Positions 43,755 through 54,800 of a stretch of 64,000 nt of DNA are shown here, one piece after another. The stretch lies in NCBI GenBank assembly GCA_010093485.1, contig MU001495.1:2555711-2619710 (forward strand). The letters are read 5' to 3'. A model generated the notes under the pieces. It did no database searches. It saw only the letters and a program-made list of their open reading frames with translations, and was not told where the DNA came from. The stretch's first letter is position 1. Each line of letters starts with the position of its first letter. The position numbers were made by a program, and so were the translations under genes. Source of the stretch: Karstenula rhodostoma CBS 690.94 (taxonomy: Eukaryota; Ascomycota; Dothideomycetes; Pleosporales; Didymosphaeriaceae).

Positions 43755-44954
43755 TCATTGTCCAGTGCGTAGCGAGTATGGATACATGGTCCGAAGAGAG
43801 TAAGCATCGCCTTGCGAAGGAGACAGTCTAGCGGGTATGAAAGCTTCACTAATCCCGGTGATTGCATATTCCTGGGTGTTTTGCGGGGTGCAAGCCTGCA
43901 TGTTCCTCGCCCAAGACAGGCTGCGGTAGTACATGATAGAGTCGAAGTCGTAGGAGCCAATGGGCGTATTGAATGGCCATATGATGTAATTCACCGCCGC
44001 CCCAGATCCCATCGTCCGTGAGAACGTTTCACTGGTGGGCAGACGGTCGTGCGCTTGCTGCATGGTCATGGCCGGGACTCGCCGCTGTGTTTCCGCTATG
44101 GCCTCACGGTAGCCAGCGATTTTATCCCAGTTGATATGGATTTGGCTGTCACCTAGACGCTTCTCTAGGTCACTATATCGAGTCCGGCGTTGTTGCGATA
44201 CTCACGGTCGAGGCGCTGGTGCTCATGGACGAGGCCAAAGACGTGTCCGAGCTACACAGAAGAATTAATACATGCGATTCCAGGTGTATGTCCGCATCGG
44301 TGACATTCGACTTACCTCGTGTGTCAGTTGATGTGTCAGGGATATCATGGCATTTCGAAGAGTATTCCCTTGAACAAGTCCTGAATACAAATGGTGACCC
44401 CCTGGGGCTTGTCGGGGATCAAATCCAAGCGTAGCCAACGCGTGCCACTGCTGTATATAGTGGATTGCCAGGGTGAGCTTCCAGATCCCATTGTTCCATG
44501 TTCCGGGCTGCTCAATGCTCTGATAGTTGCTGTAGCAGAACACCGGTTGGTTCTGTCCGTCCAAAGTCTCGTAAACGGATATGGCGTGTTGGGTTTGCGC
44601 AGAAGCAGGGCTACCGAGCGCAACCATCCATTGTCGGATACTAGCCTCGAAGCCGTAACCTAGCTGCTGCCTTGTAGTGGGATTGGCGTAGCAGTAAGGG
44701 ATCTTAACAAATTGTTAATAATTGTTCTGGATCTTCGGGCATCTGTTTTCCAAGGCGGTTACAACATACATTTCCACCAGGCCATATATGTCGGTCAGTT
44801 CGATTGTTCCAGCTATTCCACGCTTGTCGACTTCGGCACTGTGAGTCGTGCTGTTCGTGTGAGCCGTGGCGTTGGTGTGAGTGATACCCCAAGGAGCGGC
44901 GCCGACGAACGCCAGCCTCAGGATCAGTGTAATGAGCACCAAGAAGTTAAACAT
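43755..44954 (-). CDS. secreted astacin-like metalloprotease (M12A), copy B
   Basis: Proposed join on the minus strand: 44763..44954, 44316..44702, 44206..44251, 43755..44152, giving 340 residues. Signal peptide MFNFLVLITLILRLAFVGAA; the start is the ATG at 44954. The zinc helix is split as in copy A: exon 2 ends LTHQLTHE and a 46-nt exon supplies LGHVFGLVHEHQRLD, giving HExxHxxGxxH (H192, E193, H196, H202). It continues as RDSQIHINWDKIAGY, the standard astacin region missing in copy A. The Met-turn reads SIMYYRS, with Tyr for the usual His before the ligand Tyr. The first intron donor (GTAACC) is chosen so that MYVIPYCYA matches copy A IPYCYA; this junction is the least certain. Confidence 0.8.
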
Positions 44955-45658
44955 CGTGAGAATTTGCACAGGATGTGAGAACGGAGATCTGTATCTGTAA
45001 AGGAGCGATCTTAAGACCTTGTCATTGAATGGCGCGTTCGCTGGGTGTTTACCTGAGTCGTTGGATTAATATAAAGCTATCGGGGTGAACAGAAGGCGCG
45101 CTAGTAAGAGAACCAGGATAAATGAGGATAGGTCCCGATTGAACGCTTGAATAGTGGAAAGGCTCGTGCGGTTTGCCGACACCAAAAGATTGGTGAAGGT
45201 TGAGTCCTTGCCCTGGTCCGGTGGGTCACAGGTTGGGTACGGAAGCTTTAAAGCGGGGCAGAATTCTTTAAAATTTGAATTCGCTGTTCGCGGTTTCAAG
45301 AAAGTTGAATGAATAGCTTCAGCTTAGCTGGGAGACAGGAGCAGTGTTTCGATGAATCTTCGACGACGACTTGTTAGTCTAACGATATATGTGGGTGACA
45401 GGTGTTTGCGTGCGATTGCTGCTGTGTTGTGATCAACCAAACCAACGATAGACAAACGAAGCCAGTTCAACGTTAGCCTAAGCTCTGTTGGAAATATTCT
45501 GTTACTTCGCGACAGTCACCCCTGACGTATCTGGTTGCTCTATGTACGCCTCGCAGGTTTGATACCCACGGGCGACTCCCTATTTCCTTCCACGGCTCCA
45601 AGGTCCCCACATGTCGTGGGTTTGAACAAAGCTCCAAACTATGTCCCCGTACGTCGCT
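44955..45658. other. intergenic, astacin B promoter and MFS 3' side
   Basis: 704 bp. Parts around 45060-45250 resemble the region upstream of copy A at 42490-42650 (GGTGAACAGAAGGCGCGCTAG versus a near copy), so the duplication included upstream sequence. No gene. Confidence 0.5.
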
Positions 45659-47559
45659 TCAATGCACGAACCTAAAGTCCAATCGCCTGCTTGCGGTATC
45701 GGTAGTCGTCTGAATGTAATTGATGCGCTCCTAGATTTGGTCAGTCTGCAAGCCTGATTACTCAACCTAGGCCTTGGTTGGGAGCTTACCTCTTGCGACA
45801 TGGCCTTCCACTTCCGGTCGCGGGTCTTGTTCTTCCATACATAGTATGCCTTCGTAAGCAAAAACCACAATATCGAAATTACGTTGATGATGACCAAGTT
45901 GCGGTTACCGCGCCTATACAGAGGCTTGTCGTCTTCGCGATATATGTTTGACCCGACTATACTCCCGCATTGCACCATCATGTTGTACAGCGCTGCGGCA
46001 ACCGATCGCGAACCGACGTTGTTTGAGTTCATCGAGACCCACCCCACGTTGATAGCGTGGCAGTACGGATAGCTGAGTAAGACAGTGATCAAGGCATAGG
46101 TACCCCACTGATTTTTGATAAGGTGGGGCCAGGCGTATAGTGCGATGACGCAAGGTAATGTCCACAGGTTCTGCCAGACAGCGACGAGAGCACGTTGATT
46201 AATCTTCTCGCTTATCCATGTGATGCTCAGAAGTGTGATGATGTGTAGAACAGCAGATGGAATGACAAGCAGCTGGACATTGAGAGTGCTGAAGCCGAGA
46301 GAGCGTAGAACGAGCGTTTGGTAGTAAGTTACCGGAGACTGGGGAATGAAGCATATGAAGCCCACTATGTACAGTGGCCAGAGGTCGTAGTCCTTCATCG
46401 AATTCCAGAGCCTTTTGGGAGTGATGGCTTGACGATTGTGCATGTCGCCTTTCCGAGGATCGTCACGGAGCACACGGTTGACGACGATCGTAAGTTCTCG
46501 GTCTGTAAACCAGCCATTGGGCCTGAACCATGTCTTTGTTTGCACCGCCGACGCGGGCATAAGGAAGAACGAAGCAATGCCGATCAGCAAGGTTATGAGC
46601 CCTTCGATCAGGAAAAGCCACCGCCAACCTGCCAGACCGTGGACACCTTCCAAGTGGAAAATTGCAAAAGCAAGTAAGGAGGTAACGATGGTAGTAATAC
46701 TCAATGCAGTCCAGAAGAAACTAAGCCGGATCGGTAGTTCGCGACCTGTATAGAAGTAGGACAGCCATAGGACCAGATCAGGAATAAAGCCGCCCTCGAG
46801 AATTGCGAGCAAAGCACGGGTGGCTAAAAAGCTGGCCCTGCCAGTCAAAGCGGCTTGGCTCATGGCAACGATTGACCAAAGTACCTGGTTTCGGTTAGCA
46901 CTGAATCTGCTAGTACACATCGCAGTCGACATCAGCCTACCATTTGGGTTGGAATCCATCGATCAGGACCTATCTTCTTCGACACAAGCTGAGAGGGAAG
47001 CTCGGCAAGCAGAAAGGAAAAGAGGAAAACAGTATTCCCCCAGTTGTAGTCTGTTAACGGTTAGCATAAAGCTCACAGGGCTATTGAGAGAGGGTTGCGA
47101 CATACCGTTGGTGGTCAGCTTCAGATCCTTCAGGAACGTGCCAGAAACAGCTTGGGACAAGTTGCCGCGATCAACTTGCAGACTAAAGAACATAGTGCAG
47201 GCCCAGAAGCATACTCGCAAGTCTAGCTTCCGAATGATCTTCTTCTCCTCCTCCTTGGTCCATGTGGCTTTGGGGTCGAAGACATGTCTGCATTCGTAAC
47301 TGGATTTCTCGTATAAATCCTTGTAGTACGCTGCAACTTCGGGGTCGGCAAAGATGTTTCCAGATAGACTGTCGTCAGATTCGTTCGAGGAATACACAAC
47401 ACCGTCCTTGGAGATGATGTTGCCACTTGCGGTGACAAGTTCTGCGTCTTTCGCGATGCCTTGCGGTGGTTTATCGTTTATTTTATCTATCGATTGGATG
47501 GATACAACGTCTGCCTGAGCGGCAGTTGGCAGCGCGTCGTCGACCGAGACGCTCGTCAT
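45659..47559 (-). CDS. MFS permease, anion:cation symporter (Dal5/allantoate-like) family
   Basis: Proposed join on the minus strand: 47106..47559, 46941..47050, 45791-adjacent exon 45790..46884, 45659..45730, giving 576 residues. Three introns (55, 56, 59 nt) join in phase and restore [20 protein letters not shown], then [14 protein letters not shown], and the terminal [19 protein letters not shown] tail with the family ending RFVH. A long cytosolic N terminus precedes TM1 ([24 protein letters not shown]). The start is the ATG at 47559. By family it imports organic anions such as allantoate, pantothenate or sulfonates with H+. Divergent placement beside a TauD-type dioxygenase suggests sulfonate uptake, which is inference. 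Confidence 0.87.
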
Positions 47560-48666
47560 GGCGATTGAAGTGACCGAACTGTTGTGAGCGATGCAGATCA
47601 AAACCCGGTGGTCTCGGGGCTATATATGTATATCGCGAGATAGCTCAATCACCCAATCACGTACGTGATGATATCAGTTTTTGAACGGCAGTCGGTCCAT
47701 TTTCCCATGCGCATCGGCCAGGGAACGAATATGGCTTCTTACGCGCAGGAGCAGGTCGTCATAGAGGCAAGTATCTCTGAGGCGTGCTTCCAGAGCGCAA
47801 TCGGCCCAAAGCTCAGGAAGAATTGCTGCATTAGGAGGCGAATTTGAGTACCCAAGACTGTACCGCAAGCTTTGCCGGGCCATCATTGGCGGAGCTAAGC
47901 TTTCAATAGGCTTCATGGCCGAGACTTGACGCCTCAGGCGCCGGTGGCCCATCTCATGTCCTGGTACAATCGGGGCACCCTCACTCCGTGGAGCCACCCC
48001 CACACGTAGCCGTAGTTGATACATCACGTCGTTTTAGACATTATTATGCTATCGCGATAAGAATCGAGAGATCGTCCCGCTCGGCAGTTTCATGCGGTAC
48101 GGGTCGTCTTGAGACTAGGGCTTCCAATATCCGAGAAACCTGCGTCGCATCTGCTCGGACAGTCCAGCTGCAAAAAAACTGGACAATGTGCTCGTGGTCG
48201 ACTGTCCCTGAGATTTCGGCGTATCTTTGCATAATGCATAATTTAATGATGCGGGTAGTAAACGCGAGGTGTATGTCAAATTGCGTCGCTGCGTTAGCTC
48301 CAGTACGCTTAATTCGTCGTCATTGACCCCTCGAAATACGTGATATTGCGAATCGTATGCTGGCCCTTGCGCAACAACACCAAATAGTTTCACTGATGGT
48401 CGTCAGTATACGCTCGCGCTTGAAAAGTAGATGCGTCGCTGAGCATGTCAGAGATTCGTATACCTATACCCGAGCCCACTTACATGTGAGCACGCCTATA
48501 TCCGCGTCCAATCGGACAGAGCAGTGTCCGATTACCGTAGATGCCGGCATCGGATAAGCAGTAGGAGTGTGTCTGGTGACTCAAACTACTTGAGAGCTCA
48601 GAGACCATATAAATGTCGCTTTCTTGAAACTAAATCGATGATACGAACCATTGTTCTCTTAGCAAC
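47560..48666. promoter_or_regulatory. divergent promoter region, MFS permease and TauD
   Basis: 1.1 kb between the two starts. Short frames on both strands have no domain character. TATATATGTATAT near 47620 lies on the permease side, and CATATAAATG near 48607 lies about 60 bp before the TauD start. Confidence 0.45.
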
Positions 48667-50091
48667 ATGGCGACAGAAATTATCAGCCAGGTAGAAGCTG
48701 TCTTGCCAGCATCCATTGCACCCGAAAAGCTTGCCGAGCGTGTCGCGCCTCGGGCCGACTCTCCCGTCGAACAAGATAAGGTGGTTGATGAAGCGAAGTT
48801 TGTGCAGCCAGAAAACCCGACCGAAGAGACCAAGCCAGCCGAAGAGACCAAGCCAGCCGAAGAGACCAAGTCAGCCGTACAAGACAAGCCGAAGGTTCTC
48901 CGCGCCATTGACGAAGAGGGTGGCACTACTACTGCAACTGTAAGTTCCACAAGCATTACGGTCGGCTTTGATTAACAAATTGAAGTACCCGCACTACTTA
49001 CCAGTATGGGATCACGGTGAGAAGTACCCACCATGGGAGCCGTTCACCCATACCGAGCATGGCAAAGGCGCCGACCCTAGCTTCAAGGACCTCCTGGTCG
49101 AAGGGTCAAAACTCCAACATTTAACTCCCACAACTGGGTCCGAAGTGACCGGCGTACAGTTGAGCAAGCTTAGCAACGCTGGTAAAGACCAACTCGCGCT
49201 CCTCGTCGCACAGCGAAAGGTTGTCGCGTTCAGAGACCAAGACCTCGCAGACCTTCCCATTCAAGAGGCTCTTGACTTCGGTGGATACTTTGGAAGGCAT
49301 CACATCCATCCTGTAAGCAGACTCCGTACACGAGCCGTATGGTTGAATACCACAGAAGCTGATATCAAGGCGTTGTTAGACTAGCGGTGCGCCTGAAGGC
49401 TACCCAGAGATTCACCTCGTCTACCGCAACGGCGGCAATGGCGAGTTCGAAAGCTTCCTCGCAAACCGAAACAGCAGCGTCGCATGGCATTCAGATGTGA
49501 CGTATGAGGAACAGCCTCCGGGCACCACGTTCCTCATCATCCTGGATACACCAGAGGTCGGAGGGGATACAGCCTTCGTGAACCATGTCGAAGCATACAA
49601 TCGCCTTTCACCAGCTCTCAAAGAACGCCTCCATGGGCTTACTGCGGTCCATTCTGGATTCGAACAGGCTGAGTTCAGCAGGAGTCGCGACAGTGTCGTT
49701 CGACGTGAACCTGTAAAGCACTCACACCCGCTTGTGAGGACCCATCCGGCGACTGGCGAGAAGGCACTGTTTGTGAACGGTGGATGTGAGTGATTGTCTC
49801 TTGGTATCGACCTTTTTTAGCTGACCTATCGTAGTCACTCGCTCTATCGATGGTTTGAAGAAGGAGGAAAGCGAATACTTGCTGAAATTCCTGGTGGACC
49901 ACATTGGTCGCGGCATAGACTATCAGGCTCGCGTGCGGTGGGCACCCAAGACTGTTGTAGTCTGGGATAACAGAGTTACGTCTCACTCAGCTATCGTCGA
50001 CTGGGTGACAGGAGAGCGTCGCCATCTTGCCAGGATAACACCCCAGGCTGAACGACCATACGAAACTCCGTATGTGGCGGAAGCCAAGTAG
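48667..50091 (+). CDS. TauD/TfdA-type Fe(II)/2-oxoglutarate dioxygenase
   Basis: Proposed join 48667..48939, 48986..49312, 49380..49785, 49835..50091, giving 420 residues. Introns of 46, 67 and 49 nt all join in phase (TATYPHYLPVW, HIHPTSGAPEGYP, NGGFTRSIDG). The iron ligands are His237 and Asp239 (VAWHSDVTYEEQPPGTT) and His386 (VTSHSAIVDW), with the 2-oxoglutarate-binding Arg in GERRHLARITPQ. These are the full set for an active enzyme. Family members release sulfite from taurine or other sulfonates, or cleave related substrates. Residues 50-75 form a Glu/Lys/Pro-rich linker with a three-fold repeat. It pairs divergently with the MFS permease. Confidence 0.9.
48821..48874 (+). repeat. three-copy 18-nt coding repeat in TauD
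   Basis: Three head-to-tail 18-nt units (CCGAAGAGACCAAGCCAG, the third ending TCAG) encode EETKPA repeats in the N-terminal linker of the dioxygenase. Confidence 0.9.
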
Positions 50092-50169
50092 TTGAGACTT
50101 GGTGTACCGTAGCAAATATTATGACCATATTTATAATGATACATAGTCTTTACGAGGGATACTGCTCGA

Positions 50170-51216
50170 TCAGTTATCGTGCGCGTGAGATGCAGACGAT
50201 ATTTTTTCCATCTTATCACGTTGATACCTCTCTTGTAGTCGAGCGAACCCAAAAACTGCTTTCTCTTTCCAATCTAATCTGGTATCAGAGACATCCAATC
50301 CCTTCGCTTCTCGGCACAGAAGAGCATGATCTTTCCAAGCTTTCCAATGATCTAATCTTTCACCCTTGGGCACCTCGACAAAAGAATCGCTGAAATCGTA
50401 ATCGGCAAGTATCTGACCAACCTTTATTCCCACCACCATTTTGCCATTGGCTTTGATAATGATGCGACCGACTTTGTCGAATATTCCTTTGCCGTACTGG
50501 TGAACTGTCGTGGTAAGCAGCGAAGCCAACAGTTGACCGAGACATTTCGCTAGCCGCTCAGGTCGTCGAAGGCCTTTCCCGCCTTGCCGATGCAAAGGTG
50601 TTTTCGGATCGTCAGGTTCAGGTATGAGCAGGCTTGTATCATCCGGGTCGACGAAGTCGACCTCGAGAGTGCGAATCGTAAACCCTTCAGTTTTCGCAGA
50701 CCTAGATGCCCTCCAGCCGTACGGTCCATTGATCAGGAAACTCATCAAAACATCGTAAAACATCAGTTGGAACTGAGCTGGCCGCCCACCACGACTACTC
50801 CGCCATAGGTTGGGTATCGGTCGGCCACACACCTCAACACTGTCCCGGTACTCGCCAACGCTCTTGAAAACAACGCAAACATGATCCACATTATGTACCG
50901 AAAGTGGCAGTCGAGTCCATGTAAGAACAAAATATTGTTCATGCACGAATCTCACGTCTAGCTCATGGGTGTTTCCTATTCGATTGAGGAGTTGCTTGGT
51001 TTCTCGATGAATTTGCCGACTGACAAGCAGCAGTGGGACAGCCGCGAAACGATTGCAGTCTAGACAGTCGGTGGAGTAATAGACGTATTGGTGCTGTTCT
51101 TCCAAAGCCTGCGTTTCAATGTCGGCAAGGGTCTCAGGTGCTGGACGGCTCGCGAGGACTGTAAGCTCTAGCATCAAATCTCGAATTTCTCGTGGTATGA
51201 CCATAAGGTGAGGCAT
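50170..51216 (-). CDS. hypothetical protein with F-box/2EXR-like N terminus
   Basis: A single-exon frame of 348 residues. The N terminus MPHLMVIPREIRDLMLELTV carries the LPxEIRxxI/L motif seen in fungal F-box-like and 2EXR proteins. It then has PLLLVSRQIHRET, typical of the same group (LLxVSRQIxxE). The rest is hydrophilic without recognised catalytic motifs. If it is F-box-like it could be a substrate adaptor, but this is weak. Met5 is an alternative start. It lies convergent with TauD, with only 78 bp between the stops. Confidence 0.65.
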   Translation of the reverse strand: MPHLMVIPREIRDLMLELTVLASRPAPETLADIETQALEEQHQYVYYSTDCLDCNRFAAVPLLLVSRQIHRETKQLLNRIGNTHELDVRFVHEQYFVLTWTRLPLSVHNVDHVCVVFKSVGEYRDSVEVCGRPIPNLWRSSRGGRPAQFQLMFYDVLMSFLINGPYGWRASRSAKTEGFTIRTLEVDFVDPDDTSLLIPEPDDPKTPLHRQGGKGLRRPERLAKCLGQLLASLLTTTVHQYGKGIFDKVGRIIIKANGKMVVGIKVGQILADYDFSDSFVEVPKGERLDHWKAWKDHALLCREAKGLDVSDTRLDWKEKAVFGFARLQERYQRDKMEKISSASHAHDN

Positions 51217-51832
51217 CTCCTTGAAATTACCAACCGCGCGGACATGGTAATGAGAGGAGGTTTGAAGAGAAGACAGTTGCCAATTGTTGCCTAAGAACCT
51301 TGGCAGTCACGATACCCACTAACTCGAAAGGGTTAGTCGTCTGCGGCACAATCACGTGGCCGCGTCCAGGGGCCAACAAATTTCTCGCGTACACCAAACC
51401 TCGCTTCAAGAAATATACGAATAAATCTATGGCCATAGCTGAATGGGGACAAAACGACATACTACAAGTATTATATTATCAAACAACTTCTCGTGCGAGA
51501 GTCAACACCGGCGCTCCATGCGATCTTGGACCCAGTTCTTCGATCCAAAGCCCAAAAGCGTCGTATGGTGCGGTCCTGGAGTCGCACGAATCGGAGAACA
51601 AAGCCAAAAGCTTTTCGTACATATTTATCTGCCTTATAGTGCTTTCTCCGCATTATTTTTTCACGACTTGGGAACCAAGACCAATCTATGTGCATTGATG
51701 GGATTGATCGACACGCTTGCCCACCACGGTTAGGCGCCCCGAGGCGGATGCCTAACTCCCATGAAAAGAGAGTCGCACCCTTCCATCTGCGTCTTTTCTC
51801 CCCTCTCTTCTTATCTGAGCTGACACCTTATC
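51217..51832. promoter_or_regulatory. divergent promoter region before the NACHT gene
   Basis: 616 bp between two divergent starts. Short frames lack domain character. No repeat was recognised. Confidence 0.4.
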
Positions 51833-54800
51833 ATGTCCGCTCCTGCAAGTACTGCCAGCGACGATGCTGTCGTCATAAACCGAGACGACATCAGCAACTA
51901 TAACCCCGATCAGATTCTCCCAGAGTCTCCGGACGAGATCCGAAAAATACGTTCATGGTTGAAACCTACAGACTATAAACTCGAGAGCGGAGAGTTTCGC
52001 AAGCATCTCGCGTCACACCTGCCTGGTACGGGCGCATGGCTCACATCCAGTGATACCTACCGCGACTGGCTTCAGAGCGAGAATAACGGCCTTTTATGGA
52101 TCAAAGGCATTCCCGGCTCAGGGAAGTCGGTACTCGCTGCACATCTCGTAGAAGCATTGTCCCATCTCGGATCCGAAACTCTGGTTATTTACTTCTTCTT
52201 CCGTCAAATCATCGACGCAAATCACGAGCCAGCTGCTCTGCTCCGCGACTGGCTGGATCAAATTTTGATATATAGTCCGCCACTACAGAAGCGGTTGAAA
52301 GAACTGGTTAAATCGGGTCGAACGGTGAATAGCATCACCATGGAGGATCATTGGTCCAGTCTCAAGCATGCGATCAACGGCCTTACTGGGAAGGTGTTCT
52401 GTGTGGCTGATGCGCTTGATGAGATGGACCAGGGAAACGACGAGTTTCTTCTATCCCTGGCAGCATTTGGCCAATGGAATCCCGATAAATTGAAGGTGCT
52501 AGTCACAAGTCAGCCGGTTCCAACTGTGGAATTACCTTTGAGAAACGCGAATTTATTCAGCATACGCCTGCTTGAAAAGAATGTCGACATTGATATCGAG
52601 ACCTACATCAACTATGGCTTGAGGTCAACAAACATAGCCTCTAGCGACCAAAAGCTGATTCGGGATGCCATTCCAGGCCATGCAAATGGACTCTTCTTGT
52701 ATGCAAAGCTTGCTTTGGATGCCTTCCTTGAGCCAAATGTACGTATCGAAGACGTGCTGAAGGCACTCCCGCTCGATCTGCACGATATGTACACTCGGTT
52801 ACTTCGTGGACATGCGACTAGATCTGGTGTTCCAGAAGAGGTTCAGCTGCTCATTCTTCAGTGGGTCACCCATGCCACACGTCCACTACGACTTTTGGAA
52901 CTTGTGGAGATGCTCAACAAAGCATATCGCGCAGAGTGTAGTCGAGATCTTGTTCGTGCCGCAACCGGACCATTGCTCGAAATACTTCCAGACGAGACTG
53001 TTTGTGTCATCCATCACTCTTTCACAGAGTACCTGAAGTGTGTTACAAGAGATGAAAGTGATGGCGGCTACCCAGTTCTTCGGTTGGGCCTTACTCATGG
53101 CCGTCTAGCTGCTGCGTGCTTGTTTTACCTGCAGTCTGGCTGCCTCGAGGATGTAAAGATCTCCGGAGATCATGATGTCTATCGTATATCTTTCGAAGAA
53201 GACGACGAGTTTTGCACTAAGGAGGAACAGCAAATCCGTCTACCTTATCCATTTTTCCTGTACGCAGCCAATAACTGGCACATACACATAGCTCGATCGG
53301 CTTCAGCAGGCTTCCTGCAAGCTTCTTTGAACGAGGTTGTTCATACATTCTTGCAAAATCCTGCAACACGCAAAGCGTGGCTGAAAATGCAGGGGGGCAA
53401 TGTCCATAGCACTACTCCGCTGCATATTGCTGCCAAGCACGGGTTACGCGATTACGCTCAATATATCATCGAGAATGAAGCAGATGTTCACTCGCGCGAT
53501 GTATGTGGAAGGACGCCTCTCTATCATGCAGCCTCCTCGGGGCATGCAGAAATCATAAGGAAGCTGATCAGTGCTGGTGCTGATCCAAACGTGGATGAAG
53601 AAATGGATGGCTTGAAGCCTTTGCATACAGCAGCAAGCCAAAATCATGCAGGATGTATCAAGGCTCTTCTTGAAGCTGGGGTCAGTCCTCTTACAGAAAA
53701 GACACGAGAGGCTCCAGGAAATTGGTGTGGTAATGCGCCTACATCTGTAGGGCATACAGCGCTGATGGTAGGTTCACATTCTCGTGCTTATTTCGAACCG
53801 ACTAACATGGGGTAGTACGCCTGCAAAAATGGTCATCTGGAAGCTCTGGATACATTCATGCCCTTTCTACAGGACCTTGATGCGGTCCATCGAGCGTTAC
53901 AATGGTCGGCATATAGAGGTCGTAACAAGCTTGTAAGCCGCATACTGCAACACCCAGGCGTGCAAGTGAATGCTACGGTACGCGGAGATACCGCGCTTGT
54001 TGCCGCTTGTCGCTCGTCTAGTCGCGACACAATTGCGACGCTGATTAAAGCTGGAGCTGATCCAACCATTCCTTGCGAGAATTGGGGCCCAGAATTTGGT
54101 GGTATTGACTCTCAATACCGTGGCTATGCAGAGTCAATAGAGCGTGGAAAGCGGGGTTTCACTGCATTGCATGCGCTATGCTCGAATTTTCGGCACATTA
54201 CTAGCACGAAGTTCAGTGCAGAGCATTGGCGAGAATTGGTCACGCTCTTACTAGAAAAAGGAGCTGACGTCGAACAGAAAGAGCACGGTGGCAACACGGC
54301 GCTCCACTATGCCGTCAATACCCCAGTCGTCGTCCGTCTTCTTCTTGAAGCTGGTGCCGACGCCAACACCGTCAACGATGCTGGAAAGGCACCTTTACAC
54401 CTCGTTACCTGCCCAGATTCGATAAGGTTGCTGGTCGAAGAGGGCGGGGCAGACATTAACAAACTCACGTGCGGTTTTCACAACGAAGGAAAGCCACCAA
54501 TACTGATTTTGCTAGAGAGTCATCACACCGACGCAATACTTACGCTTCTAGAATTCAGACCCGAACTGAATCTCAAAGACAAAAGCGGCAGCGGACCACT
54601 GCATATTAGACTCCAGCATTGGAGTGCAGACACTGCAGTCCTGAAAGCCCTCTTAGCGGCAGGAGCCGATCCTAACGAGCGCAATCGCCTCGGGGAGACG
54701 CCCTTGCTGGGTATACGAATCAACGAAAATCAGTCGATGGCATTGGTGGATCTGCTACTGGAAGCAGATGCCGACATAAATGCAAAAGATTTCAAGGGCT

